Shown here: piece after piece, positions 21,584 to 31,070 of the stretch
Layout of the letters: every line of letters begins with the position of its first letter
How positions within the stretch are numbered: position 1 is the stretch's first letter
The notes under the pieces: generated by a model
Told to the model about the DNA's origin: nothing
What the model saw: the letters and a program-made list of their open reading frames with translations, nothing else
Databases searched by the model: none
Translations under genes and position numbers: made by a program
From: Methylobacterium radiodurans
Lineage (GTDB): Bacteria > Pseudomonadota > Alphaproteobacteria > Rhizobiales > Beijerinckiaceae
Length of the DNA: 64,000 nt
NCBI RefSeq assembly: GCF_003173735.1
Contig: NZ_CP029551.1
Span: 4,355,001 to 4,419,000, forward strand
Direction of reading: 5' to 3'

Positions 21584-21804
21584 GGCTCGACCGGGCCCTT
21601 CAGCTTCACCGTCATCGGGTTGCCGGCCCGGTCGAGCGTCTTGCCGGCCGAGAGACGCACCCAGCCCTCGCTGACGCAGTACTCCTCGACATTGGTCTTC
21701 TCGACGCCCTTGAAGCGCACGCCGACGCCGCGCTCCAGCAGCTTCTCGTCGTAGTACGGGCTGTTCGGGTTGGCGGCGAGGCGGTCGGGAGGCGTGTCGG
21801 ACAT
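21547..21804 (-). CDS. DUF3297 family protein
   Basis: An 85-residue cytoplasmic protein matching DUF3297 over its whole length: SDTPPDRLAANPNSPYYDE, GVGVRFKGVEKTNVEEYCVS, EGWVRLSAGKTLDRAGNP and VKLKGPVEPYF are the conserved blocks. The family is small, common in Proteobacteria and of unknown function, described in some annotations as a glutathione peroxidase-like fragment without support. The start ATG sits at the conserved MSDTPPDRL. It converges on the preceding plus-strand gene with a 37-base coding overlap. Confidence 0.88.
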   Translation of the reverse strand: MSDTPPDRLAANPNSPYYDEKLLERGVGVRFKGVEKTNVEEYCVSEGWVRLSAGKTLDRAGNPMTVKLKGPVEPYFRDAEAASEA

Positions 21805-21848
21805 GGGTCTGTACGTCTGCTGGGATGCGATCCCCGCGGGTAGGCGAT

Positions 21849-22466
21849 TCAGGGCGCCCGCGCAACGGCGAGCGCCGCCAGCAGGTCTTCGGTGCGGGCG
21901 CTGCACAGAAGCGGCACGAGGCCGCTCACCGTCGCGTGCGGCAGGTCCCACCACGCCGCGTCGAGGAGCGCGCCGATCGTATCCGCGTCGAAGCGGGTGC
22001 GCACGACGCGGGCCGGGTTGCCGGCCGCCACCGCGTAGGGCGGCACGTCGCGGGTCACCACCGCGCGCGCGGCCACCACCGCGCCGTGGCCGATCGTGAC
22101 GCCCGGCAGGATCAGGCAGCCGGAGCCGAGCCAGACATCGTGCCCGATCGTCACGTCGCCGCGGGCGACGTGGTAGTCATCCGGCGCCCGCGCGTCGGGG
22201 AAGAGGCCCTCCATCGCGGCGAACGGGTAGGTCGTCGCCCACTCGAGGCGGTGGCCGCCGCCGAGCAGGATCTCGACCTTGTCGGCGATGGAACAATAGC
22301 GGCCGATCGTCAGGCGCCGGCCCGATTCCGGGAAGCGTACCTTGGGCCGCCCGTAGGAATAGGCGCCGATGGAGAAACCGTAGCGCCGAACCAGTTTCGC
22401 GAGGTGGATTCGTGTCTCGTTGTTCGGGTTGCGCCCACTGCGCAGCCGGTGCAACAGGGCCTTCAA
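21849..22466 (-). CDS. CatB-like O-acetyltransferase (hexapeptide repeat)
   Basis: About 205 residues of left-handed beta-helix acetyltransferase. Repeats of the hexapeptide type are clear in [23 protein letters not shown] and in [34 protein letters not shown], with the typical [15 protein letters not shown] ending and a C-terminal helical WWDLP segment. Members acetylate sugars, streptogramin or chloramphenicol; this one more likely modifies a surface sugar. The catalytic His is probably in [14 protein letters not shown]. No ATG is available near the homologous start; TTG at 22466 (preceding KALLHRL) or a second TTG at 22454 are candidates. It diverges from maeB with about 55 bases between. 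Confidence 0.82.
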   Translation of the reverse strand: MKALLHRLRSGRNPNNETRIHLAKLVRRYGFSIGAYSYGRPKVRFPESGRRLTIGRYCSIADKVEILLGGGHRLEWATTYPFAAMEGLFPDARAPDDYHVARGDVTIGHDVWLGSGCLILPGVTIGHGAVVAARAVVTRDVPPYAVAAGNPARVVRTRFDADTIGALLDAAWWDLPHATVSGLVPLLCSARTEDLLAALAVARAP

Positions 22467-22520
22467 CGGGCGCCGCCGAGAGGTGCGCGCATGGGCTGAG
22501 AGCGAGCGGGAGAGAGGGCC

Positions 22521-24854
22521 ATGGCCGACAATATGTCCGAGGACCTGAAGTCCGGGGCGCTCGTCTACCATCGCCTGCCCAAGCCCGGAAAGCTGGAGAT
22601 CCAGGCCACCAAACCGCTCGGCAACCAGCGCGACCTCGCGCTCGCCTACTCGCCGGGCGTGGCCGCCGCCTGCATGGCGATCCACGAGGATCCGCAGGAG
22701 GCCGCGACCCTCACGATCCGCCAGAACCTCGTCGCCGTGCTGTCGAACGGCACCGCCGTGCTCGGCCTCGGCAATATCGGCCCGCTCGCCTCCAAGCCCG
22801 TGATGGAGGGCAAGGCGGTCCTGTTCAAGAAGTTCGCCGGCATCGACGTGTTCGACATCGAGGTCGACCAGCTCGACGTCGACAAGCTCGTCGACGTGGT
22901 CTGCGCGCTGGAGCCAACCTTCGGTGGTATCAACCTGGAGGACATCAAGGCGCCCGAGTGCTTCGAGGTCGAGGAGCGCTGCCGGGCCCGGATGAACATC
23001 CCGGTCTTCCACGACGACCAGCACGGCACCGCGATCATCGTGGCGGCCGCCGTCCTCAACGCGCTCGAACTCGCCGGCAAGAACCTCACTGAGGCCAAGA
23101 TCGTCACCTCGGGCGCCGGCGCGGCGGCGCTCGCCTGCCTCAACCTCTTGGTCTCGCTCGGCGCCAAGGTCGAGAACATCACGGTCACCGACATCAAGGG
23201 CGTGGTTTATGCCGGCCGCACCGAGCTGATGGACCGCTGGAAGGACGTCTACGCCAAGGAGACCGAGGCGCGGACGCTCGCGGACGTCATCCCGGGCGCC
23301 GACATCTTCATCGGTCTCTCGGCGGGCGGGGTCCTGAAGCCCGAGTATCTCGAGAAGATGGCCGAGAAGCCGCTGATCATGGCGCTCGCCAACCCCTATC
23401 CGGAGATCATGCCGGATCTCGCCGAGAAGGCGCGGCCGGACGCGATGATCTGCACCGGGCGCTCGGATTTCCCGAACCAGGTCAACAACGTCCTCTGCTT
23501 CCCCTACATCTTCCGCGGCGCACTCGATGTCGGCGCCCACAAGATCAACGAGGAGATGAAGATCGCCGCCGTGAAGGCGATCGCCGCGCTCGCCCGCGAG
23601 ACGCCCTCGGACGTGGTGGCCCGCGCCTACGGTGGCGAGGCCCGCCCCTTCGGCCCCCGCTCGCTGATCCCGAGCCCGTTCGACCCGCGCCTGATCCTGC
23701 GCATCGCGCCGGCCGTCGCTAAGGCCGCGATGGATTCGGGCGTCGCCGGCCGGCCGGTCGCCGACATCGACGCCTACGCCGAGTCGCTGGACCGCTTCGT
23801 GCACCGCTCGGGCTTCATCATGAAGCCGCTCTTCTCGAAGGCCAAGGAGGCGCCCAAGCGCGTCATCTACGCCGAGGGCGAGGACGAGCGGGTGCTGCGC
23901 GCCGTCCAGGCGCTCGTCGAGGACGGAGTGGCCAAGCCCATCCTGGTCGGGCGCCCGCGGGTGGTCGAGACCCGGCTCAAGCGCTTCGGCCTGTCGATCC
24001 AGGAGGGCCGCGACTTCGAGCTGATCGATCCCGAGGACGATCCGCGCTACCGCGCCTACGTGCAGACCTATCTGGAGGTCGCGGGCCGACGCGGCATCAC
24101 GCCGGAGGCCGCCCGCACGCTGGTGCGCACCAACACCACGGTGATCGGCGCGATCGCGGTCCGCCGCGGCGAGGCCGACGCGCTGATCTGCGGCCTCGAG
24201 GGTCGGTTCGAGACGCGCCTGCGCATCATCCGCGACGTGATCGGGCTGAAGCCCGGCCTGACCCAGTGCGCCGCGATGAGCCTCATCGTCACCAAGAAGG
24301 GCGCCTTCTTCCTGGCCGACACCCATGTCCGGCCCGATCCGACCGAGGACGAGATCGTCGAGGTCGCGCTGGCCTGCGCCAACCATGTCAGCCGGTTCGG
24401 GCAGACCCCGAAGATCGCGCTGCTCAGCCACTCCGATTTCGGCCAGTCCGACACGACCTCGGCCCGGAAGATGCGCGCCGCGCTGGAGACGCTGCAGGAG
24501 CGGGCGCCGAGCCTGCAGGTGGACGGCGAGATGCAGGCCGATTCGGCCCTCTCCGAGCTGATCCGCGACCGGGTCCTGCCGGGCTCGCGGCTGAAGGGCT
24601 CGGCCAACGTGCTGATCTTCCCGAACCTGGACGCGGCCAACATCGCCTTCCAGTTCGCCAAGGTGCTGGCCGACGCCCTGCCGGTCGGCCCCCTGCTGAT
24701 CGGCCCGGCCAAGCCCGCCCACATCCTCACGCCCTCGGTGACGGCGCGCGGCATCGTCAACGTGACGGTGGCCGCGGTGGTCGAGGCGCAGGGCGGTGAG
24801 GTCGATGCGGGCCGGGACGCCGCCGAGACCGGCGCCGGACTCCAGGCGGAGTAG
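22521..24854 (+). CDS. maeB: NADP-dependent malic enzyme with phosphotransacetylase-like domain
   Basis: A 777-residue MaeB-type malic enzyme that decarboxylates malate to pyruvate, producing NADPH. Residues 1-430 hold the malic domain ([42 protein letters not shown] metal and substrate site) and the NAD(P)-binding domain ([16 protein letters not shown]). Residues 450-777 are a phosphate acetyltransferase-like domain ([15 protein letters not shown] ... [16 protein letters not shown]), which in this family binds acetyl-CoA as an allosteric inhibitor rather than catalysing transfer. Length and domain order are normal. It would link C4 acids of the serine cycle to pyruvate and NADPH supply. Confidence 0.96.
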   Translation: MADNMSEDLKSGALVYHRLPKPGKLEIQATKPLGNQRDLALAYSPGVAAACMAIHEDPQEAATLTIRQNLVAVLSNGTAVLGLGNIGPLASKPVMEGKAVLFKKFAGIDVFDIEVDQLDVDKLVDVVCALEPTFGGINLEDIKAPECFEVEERCRARMNIPVFHDDQHGTAIIVAAAVLNALELAGKNLTEAKIVTSGAGAAALACLNLLVSLGAKVENITVTDIKGVVYAGRTELMDRWKDVYAKETEARTLADVIPGADIFIGLSAGGVLKPEYLEKMAEKPLIMALANPYPEIMPDLAEKARPDAMICTGRSDFPNQVNNVLCFPYIFRGALDVGAHKINEEMKIAAVKAIAALARETPSDVVARAYGGEARPFGPRSLIPSPFDPRLILRIAPAVAKAAMDSGVAGRPVADIDAYAESLDRFVHRSGFIMKPLFSKAKEAPKRVIYAEGEDERVLRAVQALVEDGVAKPILVGRPRVVETRLKRFGLSIQEGRDFELIDPEDDPRYRAYVQTYLEVAGRRGITPEAARTLVRTNTTVIGAIAVRRGEADALICGLEGRFETRLRIIRDVIGLKPGLTQCAAMSLIVTKKGAFFLADTHVRPDPTEDEIVEVALACANHVSRFGQTPKIALLSHSDFGQSDTTSARKMRAALETLQERAPSLQVDGEMQADSALSELIRDRVLPGSRLKGSANVLIFPNLDAANIAFQFAKVLADALPVGPLLIGPAKPAHILTPSVTARGIVNVTVAAVVEAQGGEVDAGRDAAETGAGLQAE

Positions 24855-25006
24855 GGGCGCTTCCGGCGAGCCGGCCGCGTCCCGCGGGGCGCGGGCTCCG
24901 GCTCCCGCGCGGCAACCGGAAGATCCGTGACGAAGGGGCCCCGCGGAAGCTGTGCGGCGGGGCCGGGAAGCTTGCCAGGCGGCCCGCTTGGTGCTCCGCT
25001 CCGGGC

Positions 25007-25720
25007 ATGCCCCCTGCCCCGCCGACCGACGACCTCGACCTCAGCCTCGATCTGATCGCCCGCGCCCATGCGGTGCCGGTCCCGGACGACGAGACCGCCC
25101 TGAAGCTCCTCACCGACGAGGAGCTTCGGCCCGGGCTCGACGCGATCATCGCCGACCGCGCGGGCGGGGACGATCTCTGGGTCTTCGCCTACGGCTCGCT
25201 GATGTGGCGGCCGGAATTCGCCTTCGCGGAAAGCCGGCTCGGCACCGTGCGGGGCTTCCACCGCCGCTTCTGCCTGCTCCAGCGGCGCTTCCGCGGCACG
25301 CCCGACAGGCCGGGCTTCGTGCTGGCGCTGGACCGGGGCGGCCTCTGCCGCGGCGTCGCCTTCCGGCTCACCGGCACGGACCCGCACCAGGTCCTGATGC
25401 CGGTCTGGCGGCGGGAGATGCGCGGCATGGGCTACGTCGCCCGCTGGCTGCCGGTCGTGACCGAGACCGGCACGGTCCCGGCCCTCACCTTCCTGGTGAA
25501 CCGGGCGAGCGACCGCTACAGCGGGCGCCTCACCGACGCGGAGATCGCCGACCGGATCGCGGCGGCCTGCGGGAATCTCGGCCCCAGCGCCGAGTACCTG
25601 TACCGCACGGTCGAGGCCTGCGCGGCGCTCGGCATCCGGGACCGGCACCTCTGGTCGCTGCAGAAGCTCGTGGCCGAGCGGCTGCGCGCGCAGATCGCCC
25701 TCACAGCTGGTCCCGCTTGA
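25007..25720 (+). CDS. ChaC-like gamma-glutamylcyclotransferase
   Basis: A 237-residue protein of the ChaC family, which cleaves glutathione to 5-oxoproline and Cys-Gly in the cytoplasm. The substrate-binding loop [13 protein letters not shown] (residues about 62-74) is the family signature YGSL, followed by [21 protein letters not shown], the GVAFRL strand and a central Glu-bearing WRREM segment. About 60 residues precede the domain, an N-terminal extension often seen in alphaproteobacterial members. It converges on a very short minus-strand gene, overlapping its end by 20 bases. The preceding 150 bases after maeB show no site I can name. Confidence 0.9.
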   Translation: MPPAPPTDDLDLSLDLIARAHAVPVPDDETALKLLTDEELRPGLDAIIADRAGGDDLWVFAYGSLMWRPEFAFAESRLGTVRGFHRRFCLLQRRFRGTPDRPGFVLALDRGGLCRGVAFRLTGTDPHQVLMPVWRREMRGMGYVARWLPVVTETGTVPALTFLVNRASDRYSGRLTDAEIADRIAAACGNLGPSAEYLYRTVEACAALGIRDRHLWSLQKLVAERLRAQIALTAGPA

Positions 25721-25844
25721 GCGCGACCGACGCGCGGCCGCCGTGGTGCTCGGCATCGGGGTTCCGCAACTCGCGGAAACCCGGCGTCTTGCCGGTCGTC
25801 AGGAGGACGAACAGCGTCAGCGCCAGCACAACCTTGGTCCGCAT
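25701..25844 (-). CDS. Possible small exported or membrane protein
   Basis: A 47-residue frame with a good signal-like or anchor N-terminus (MRTKVVLALTLFVLLTTG) followed by a basic, polar tail ([15 protein letters not shown]). No family is recognised. A longer frame upstream has no hydrophobic organisation, so the inner ATG is preferred, with another in-frame ATG four codons earlier. It overlaps the ChaC gene's end by 20 bases. The evidence is only the amphipathic layout, so it may not be real. Confidence 0.4.
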   Translation of the reverse strand: MRTKVVLALTLFVLLTTGKTPGFRELRNPDAEHHGGRASVALKRDQL

Positions 25845-26133
25845 GGTCCCGAACATCCCGCATCCCGGGCGGCCGGCTCCCGGCATCGCCCGCGCCATCG
25901 CCGGGCCCGCTCGTGGGCGCTGCGGCGACGTCTCAAGCACGGCTGTTTAGGCGCCCCAGCGGACGGCGGACCTGCGCTGGCGCACACAGGGAGGCGCGCC
26001 GCCCGGTCGGTCCGCGGACAGAGTCAACGAAGGGTAAAGGCCGCGTGTGGCATATCGCCGGCCTGGGTCGATCGGCCCGCTTCGTCCGCTAGCTCCGGGC
26101 GCGCTCTCCCCCTCCCCCGCCTAAGCGAGCGCC

Positions 26134-27993
26134 GTGTCGAAGCCCATCAGCGACTACGCCATCATCGGCGACACACATTCGAACGCGCTCGTCGCCCGCG
26201 ACGGCTCGATCGACTGGCTGTGCTGGCCCCGCCACGATTCGCCCGCCCTCTTCCTGAAGATCCTGGACGACCGGCGGGGCGGCTCCTGCTCGGTCGCCTT
26301 CGAGGGGCTGGAGCGCAGCACGCGGCGCTACCTGCCCGACACGAACGTGCTGGAGACCACCTTCGAGACCACGACCGGCCGGGCGGTGCTCCTCGACCTG
26401 ATGCCAGTGAACCCGCCCGCCGCCGAGCCCGACGAGGGCCCGGACGGCGAGGGCGAGAGCCGGCTCCTGCGCCTCCTCACCTGCGTCTCCGGCCGGGTCT
26501 CCGGCGCCTTCCGGGTGCGGCCGACTTTCGACTATGCCCGCTGCCCCTGCGAGCCCGTGCAGGAGCCGCACTGGGTGCTGTTCGAGGCGGGCGAGCAGCG
26601 GGTGCGGGTGAGCGCGGGGCACGACCCGCGGGTCGAGGGCGACGCGGCGGTGAGCCGCTTCGCCCTCGCCGAGGACGAGAGCACCTATCTCGTCCTCACC
26701 CACGGCGAGGACGGCGCGAGCGCGGGCGTCGACGATTTCGCCGGCGCCAGGATGCGGGCCGAGGCGACGATCCGCTACTGGGAGCGCTGGAGCGCGCGCT
26801 GCACCTACCAGGGGCCCTACCGCGAGGCCGTGCTGCGCTCGGCACTCTGCCTGAAGCTGCTGACCTACTCGCCGACCGGCGCGATCATCGCGGCCGCCAC
26901 CGCCGGCCTGCCCGAGGCTGTGCCGGGCAACCGCAACTACGACTACCGCTTCACCTGGATGCGCGACGCGACCTTCACGGTCACGGCCTTCGTGATGCTG
27001 GGCTACGTGCGCGAGGCCTCGGAATTCCTGCGCTTCCTGCGCGAGGCCGACGGCAGCTTCGGCCGCGACACCCGCCTCCTCTACGGCATCAACGGGCCGA
27101 TGCCGCCGGAGGCGGCGCTGACCCATCTCTCCGGCTGGCGCGGCGTCGGCCCGGTGCTGATCGGCAACGCCGCCGAGCATCAGGACCAGCACGACATCTA
27201 TGGCGAACTGGTCCGCGCGCTCTGCGTGTTCCTCGAAGCGGTGCGCTACGATCCGCCCGAGAAGGTCAACGACCGGCTGCCGGAGGTTCTCGACAACCTC
27301 ACCCGCCGGGCGCTCGCCGCGCGGGATGTCGCCGACCACGGCATCTGGGAGCTGCGCACCGCGCCCCGCCAGCAACTGCACACCAAGGCGATGATCTGGG
27401 TGGCGCTGACGGACGCCGCCCGCATCGGCCGCAACATCCAGGGCGTGGCGCCGGAGACGATCGCGGCCTGGGAGCGCGAGGCCGACGCGCTCAAGGCCGA
27501 GTATCTCGACCGCTGCTGGAAGCCGGAGAAGCGGGCCTTCGTCGGCGCCTACGAGTCGGACCATCTCGACGCCGCGGTGCTGCGCGTGGTGCTGTTCGGC
27601 GCGATCGACCCGCAGGACCCGCGCACGCTCTCGACGCTCGCCGCGATCGAGGACGAACTCGGCGCGGGCGACCTGATCTACCGCTACCGCATGGACGACG
27701 GTCTGGAGGGGGACGAGGCGACCTTCACCCCGTGCGCCTTCTGGCGCGTCGGCTGCCTCGCGCTCGCCGGCCGCACCCGCGAGGCCAAGGCCGCGTTCGA
27801 GCGGCTGATCGCGCGCGGGAACGATGTCGGCCTGTTCGCGGAGGAGATCGACGCGGAGAGCGGCGAGCAGCGGGGCAACACGCCGCAAGGCTTCTCGCAC
27901 ATGGCGCTGATCAACGCGGCACTCCGCCTCCAAGCCTGCATCGACCGCTTCGGTCTGCCGGACGAGGAGCCGCCGCGGCGGGCAGCGGAGTGA
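26134..27993 (+). CDS. Glycoside hydrolase family 15 protein
   Basis: A 619-residue cytoplasmic GH15 protein of the glucoamylase/trehalase-like group. The N-terminal beta-sandwich begins ISDYAIIGDTHSNALVARDGSIDWLCWPR (typical), and the (alpha/alpha)6 barrel runs from about residue 220 with the substrate-binding NYDYRFTWMRDATFT. The catalytic Glu pair is expected in the later barrel (near the EHQDQHDIYGEL region and QGFSHMALI). No signal peptide, so it acts on intracellular alpha-glucan or trehalose. Start codon is GTG or a nearby ATG at the MSKPISDYA start. A composite palindromic repeat begins 29 bases after the stop. Confidence 0.92.
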   Translation: MSKPISDYAIIGDTHSNALVARDGSIDWLCWPRHDSPALFLKILDDRRGGSCSVAFEGLERSTRRYLPDTNVLETTFETTTGRAVLLDLMPVNPPAAEPDEGPDGEGESRLLRLLTCVSGRVSGAFRVRPTFDYARCPCEPVQEPHWVLFEAGEQRVRVSAGHDPRVEGDAAVSRFALAEDESTYLVLTHGEDGASAGVDDFAGARMRAEATIRYWERWSARCTYQGPYREAVLRSALCLKLLTYSPTGAIIAAATAGLPEAVPGNRNYDYRFTWMRDATFTVTAFVMLGYVREASEFLRFLREADGSFGRDTRLLYGINGPMPPEAALTHLSGWRGVGPVLIGNAAEHQDQHDIYGELVRALCVFLEAVRYDPPEKVNDRLPEVLDNLTRRALAARDVADHGIWELRTAPRQQLHTKAMIWVALTDAARIGRNIQGVAPETIAAWEREADALKAEYLDRCWKPEKRAFVGAYESDHLDAAVLRVVLFGAIDPQDPRTLSTLAAIEDELGAGDLIYRYRMDDGLEGDEATFTPCAFWRVGCLALAGRTREAKAAFERLIARGNDVGLFAEEIDAESGEQRGNTPQGFSHMALINAALRLQACIDRFGLPDEEPPRRAAE

Positions 27994-28021
27994 CGGGTTC
28001 TCACGCCGCCCGCCGCGGATC

Positions 28022-28217
28022 CCCTCTCCCCGCCATGCGGGGAGAGGGCCGCGACGACCCCGTCGTCGCGGCGAGGCGGCAGCCGACGGTGAGGGGGCTT
28101 GAACGAAGGAGCCTCCTCCGTCGAAGCCCCCTCACCGCCGCTCCGGCTACGCCTCTCGCTTCCTGTCTGCACGACAAGGTGCAGCCAGGCCTCTCCCCGC
28201 ACGCGGGGAGAGGGGGG
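28022..28217. repeat. Composite palindromic repeat, copy 1
   Basis: About 196 bp filling the gap between the GH15 gene and dut. It starts with the hairpin CTCTCCCCGC-CAT-GCGGGGAGAG and ends with CTCTCCCCGC-AC-GCGGGGAGAG. Inside are GACGACCCCGTCGTC, an inverted pair GTGAGGGGGCTT/AAGCCCCCTCAC and a CTGTCTGCAC segment near the right end. The same plan recurs at 43359-43574 and 63638-63827. No coding function; REP- or MITE-like. Confidence 0.85.
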
Positions 28218-28248
28218 AGCCCAGCTGGTCGACCGGAAACCCGGCGCT

Positions 28249-28752
28249 CTAGCGCCCGCTCGACCCGAAGCCGCCGCTGCCGCGGCCCGAGCCGGTACCG
28301 CCCGCTCCCGCCTCGACCGCGAGGCGCGGCCGGGCGACCCGGGTGAACACCATCTGGGCGATGCGCTCGCCCGGCTCGATGCGGATCGGCGCGCCGGACG
28401 GATTCCGGTTCCAGGCCGAGATCAACAGCGGACCCTCGTAATCCGCGTCGATCACCCCGGTGCCGTTGCCCAGCACCAGCCCGTCCCGGTGGCCGCGGCC
28501 GGAGCGGGGCAGGACCAGCCCGCACCAGTGGGGATCGCGGATCAGCACGCTGAACCCCGCCGGGATCAGGGCGGGTGCGGCCTGCGGTTCCAGCAGGAGG
28601 GAGGCGTCCAGGCAGGCGAAGAGGTCGAGCCCGGCCGCCGCCGCCGAGCCCCAGTGCGGAAAGCCCCAGCCGGCGAGCCGCGGGTCGAGCAGGCGGATGC
28701 CGACCTCCGGCAGGTCGGGCGGCAGATCCGGCAGGTCGGGTCCCTGGCTCAT
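28249..28752 (-). CDS. dut: dUTP diphosphatase
   Basis: A 167-residue trimeric dUTPase that hydrolyses dUTP to dUMP and keeps uracil out of DNA. The five family motifs appear in order: AAGLDLFA, LPRSGRGHRDG, GNGTGVIDADYEGP, PGERIAQMVF and the C-terminal Gly-rich GGFGSSGR that closes over the active site. Length is normal for a homotrimeric bacterial enzyme. Its start overlaps the last bases of the upstream CitE-like gene by four, so the two form a coupled pair. Downstream lies repeat copy 1. Confidence 0.95.
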   Translation of the reverse strand: MSQGPDLPDLPPDLPEVGIRLLDPRLAGWGFPHWGSAAAAGLDLFACLDASLLLEPQAAPALIPAGFSVLIRDPHWCGLVLPRSGRGHRDGLVLGNGTGVIDADYEGPLLISAWNRNPSGAPIRIEPGERIAQMVFTRVARPRLAVEAGAGGTGSGRGSGGFGSSGR

Positions 28753-29633
28753 GCCCCCTGCCGGGCGATCGCCTCGGCGAGGGTCAGCACGCGGCGCGCC
28801 TCGTCAGCGTGCAGGCGCTCGGCCATGCGGCCCCGGAAGGGAATCGCCCCGCGACCCCGGTTCTCGGGCTCCGCGAAGGCGGCGATCAGCGCCTCGGCCT
28901 CCGCGACCTCCTCGGGCGTCGGACCGAAGGCGGCGTTGGCCGCCGCGATCTGGCTCGGATGGACCAGCATCTTGCCGTCGAAGCCGCAATCGCGGCCCTG
29001 CGCGCACTCGGCCGCGAAGCCCTCCGCGTCCGTGAAGGCGTTGTAGATGCCGTCGATCGCGTCGATCTCGTAGGCGCGGGCGGCCGCGATCACGCTCATC
29101 AGCCAGGGCATCAGCGCGGCGCGGCCCGGCGCGAGGCGCAGCCGCGCCGCCTTGGCGAGGTCGTTCGGGCCGACGACGAGGCCGGCGAGCCGCACGTCCA
29201 CGTCGCGGGCCGCGCTCGCGATGTCGGCGAGGTTGAGGATCGCGCCAGGGCTCTCGATCATCGCCCAGATCCGGATCCCGGGCGGCGCCTTCAGGCGGCG
29301 CAGGCGCGAGCCGACCGCGACCAGCGCCTCGGGCCCCGTCACCTTCGGGACCAGGATGCCGTCCGGGGCGGCTGGCGCAAGCGCCGCGAGGTCGTCCTCG
29401 CCGTGGTCGCCGTCGAGCGGGTTGATCCGCACCACCACCTCGCGGTGGCCGAAGCGCCGCTCGGAGACCGCGGCGGCGACCCGGGTGCGGGCCTCGCCCT
29501 TGGCCTCCGGGGCGACCGCGTCCTCCAGGTCGATCAGCACGACGTCGCAGGGCAGGCCGCCGGCCTTCTCCAGGGCGCGGGCGTTCGAGCCCGGCATGGA
29601 GAGGACGCTGCGGCGCGGGCGGATCTCGGTCAT
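28749..29633 (-). CDS. CitE-like CoA-ester lyase, malyl-CoA lyase/thioesterase group
   Basis: A 294-residue TIM-barrel protein of the HpcH/HpaI-CitE family. Motifs include RRSVLSMPGSNARALEKA at the start, VVLIDLEDAVAP with metal-binding Glu-Asp, VVVRINPLDG, IWAMIESPGAILNL, GPNDLAKAARL and the C-terminal FDGKMLVHPSQI. In methylotrophs close relatives are malyl-CoA/beta-methylmalyl-CoA lyase (Mcl1) and malyl-CoA thioesterase (Mcl2) of the ethylmalonyl-CoA pathway; the short C-terminus favours the Mcl2/CitE side. It would act on intermediates formed by the mesaconyl-CoA hydratase at 2.7 kb. It is coupled to dut by a four-base overlap. Confidence 0.82.
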   Translation of the reverse strand: MTEIRPRRSVLSMPGSNARALEKAGGLPCDVVLIDLEDAVAPEAKGEARTRVAAAVSERRFGHREVVVRINPLDGDHGEDDLAALAPAAPDGILVPKVTGPEALVAVGSRLRRLKAPPGIRIWAMIESPGAILNLADIASAARDVDVRLAGLVVGPNDLAKAARLRLAPGRAALMPWLMSVIAAARAYEIDAIDGIYNAFTDAEGFAAECAQGRDCGFDGKMLVHPSQIAAANAAFGPTPEEVAEAEALIAAFAEPENRGRGAIPFRGRMAERLHADEARRVLTLAEAIARQGA

Positions 29634-29710
29634 GGCGGGTCCCCGAGCGCTCTGGAATCGTCCGGCCGATACCCTTACGGCGGAACCGAGACAAGGCAGG
29701 AGGCGGGAGA

Positions 29711-30457
29711 GTGGCGCGTTGGATCGCCGGGCTCGACGGCTGCCGGGGCGCCTGGGCCGGCGTGCTTCTCGACCTCGACGACCCCTCGCGCCATCGCGCC
29801 GGCCTGTTCGCGACCGTCGCGGAGGTGCTGGACGGCCCGGAGGCGCCGGTCTGCGCCGGCATCGACGTGCCCATCGGCCTGCCCGAGCGCAGCGTCGGCG
29901 GCGGGCGCTCCGCCGACCGCGCCGCCCGCGCGCTGCTCGGGCCCCGCGGCCGCGCCAGCGTCTTCCCGGTGCCGCCGCGGGCCGCCGTCTACGCGCCCGA
30001 CTACGAGACCGCCAAGGCGCTCTCCCGCCGTGACAGCGACCCGCCCCGCGCGCCCTCGATCCAGTGCTGGAACATCGCCCGCTACATCCGTGCGGTGGAC
30101 GCGTTGCTGCGCGCCCGCCCCGAGCTGCGGGAGCGCCTGCACGAGGTCCATCCCGAGATCGCCTTCCTGTGCCTCAACGGCGGCGCCCCGCTCGCCGCCA
30201 AGAAGGGCGCGCAGCGGCAGGCGGGCCTCGCCGCGCGCCGCGCGCTGCTCCTCGCGGCGGGGCTTCCCCGGGGGATGGTCCTGGCGCCGCCGCCCAACGG
30301 CGTCGGCCCGGACGACCATCTCGACGCGATGGCGGGCCTCGTCGTCGCCCGCGACATCCTGACGGGCCTGGCCCGCCCGCTGCCGGACCCGTTCGAGCAC
30401 GATGCCCACGGCCTGCCGGTCGTGATCTGGGCGCCAGGTGATCTGAGCGCCAGGTGA
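29711..30457 (+). CDS. DUF429 family protein
   Basis: A 248-residue protein of DUF429, a predicted RNase-H-like nuclease fold. Seen are the GLDGCRGAWAGVLLDL start strand with an Asp, AGIDVPIGLPERS, a RAARALLGPRGRASVFPVPPR block, EVHPEIAFL with a conserved Glu/His, and DDHLDAMAGLVVARD near the end. No reaction has been established for the family. The start is GTG at the conserved ARWIAGLDGCRG. The stop codon lies inside a 16-bp tandem repeat, so the last eight residues are repeat-encoded. It diverges from the CitE-like gene. Confidence 0.85.
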   Translation: MARWIAGLDGCRGAWAGVLLDLDDPSRHRAGLFATVAEVLDGPEAPVCAGIDVPIGLPERSVGGGRSADRAARALLGPRGRASVFPVPPRAAVYAPDYETAKALSRRDSDPPRAPSIQCWNIARYIRAVDALLRARPELRERLHEVHPEIAFLCLNGGAPLAAKKGAQRQAGLAARRALLLAAGLPRGMVLAPPPNGVGPDDHLDAMAGLVVARDILTGLARPLPDPFEHDAHGLPVVIWAPGDLSAR

Positions 30458-30473
30458 TCTGAGCGCCAGGTGA
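30431..30473. repeat. Tandem 16-bp repeat over a stop codon
   Basis: GCGCCAGGTGATCTGA occurs twice head to tail (30431-30446 and 30447-30462), followed by a third partial copy GCGCCAGGTGA. The DUF429 stop codon is in the second copy. It looks like a slippage duplication. Confidence 0.85.
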
Positions 30474-30505
30474 GCGCCCGGCTGGATCCTGATAGAGGAG
30501 GCCGC

Positions 30506-31012
30506 ATGAGCGACACCCTGCCGATCCGCCACATCGCCCGCGCCCTGGTCTTCGACCCCGACGACCGGCTGCTCCTCATCGCCTACCAATCCGTGCATGC
30601 CCGCAACCCGGACGGCACGCCGAAGGTGTTCTGGTTCATGCCGGGCGGCGGGCTGGAGGCCGGCGAGAGCCATGTCGAGGCCTGCCGGCGCGAGCTGACG
30701 GAGGAGATCGGCCGCGAGACCGAGATCGGGCCGCAGATCGGCGTCTGCGACGGGCCGTTCCGGCTGTTCAAGCAGGCGCGCGACGCGCGCGAGCGCTATT
30801 TCCTGGTCCGCCTGCCCGACGCGGAGGTCGATACCAGCCGCCTCGCCGAGACGGAGGACAATCCGCTTCTCGGCACGCGCTGGTGGAGCATGGAGGAACT
30901 GTCTTCGACCGCGGAACACATCGAGCCCGCCGGACTTGCAGACTTGGCGCGCGCGGTGGCTACAGGGATGATTCCTGTAGAGCCCGCCGTTCTGTCATGG
31001 CGGGACGTCTGA
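30506..31012 (+). CDS. NUDIX hydrolase
   Basis: A 168-residue NUDIX protein that would cleave a nucleoside diphosphate linked to another group. The Nudix box is seen in FMPGGGLEAGESHVEACRRE followed by LTEEIG, with the GX5EX7REUXEEXGU pattern intact. The fold starts with IRHIARALVFDPDDRLLLIAY. The substrate is not predictable. An in-frame GTG 36 bases earlier exists, but the ATG has a GAGGAG site five bases upstream. It follows DUF429 closely on the same strand, and carbonic anhydrase follows after 58 bases. Confidence 0.9.
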   Translation: MSDTLPIRHIARALVFDPDDRLLLIAYQSVHARNPDGTPKVFWFMPGGGLEAGESHVEACRRELTEEIGRETEIGPQIGVCDGPFRLFKQARDARERYFLVRLPDAEVDTSRLAETEDNPLLGTRWWSMEELSSTAEHIEPAGLADLARAVATGMIPVEPAVLSWRDV

Positions 31013-31070
31013 ACCGGCAGGTCCCGCGGCAATCGCCAATCGGCCGATCCATTCGTTTGCAGGAGATTCC

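Noticed and set aside
21849..24722. Very long minus-strand frame over maeB
   Set aside because: The maeB region is antisense of a complete malic enzyme; only the last 205 codons have a recognisable fold.
26089..27933. 614-codon minus-strand frame opposite the GH15 gene
   Set aside because: The plus strand has full GH15 motifs; the antisense frame has no fold.
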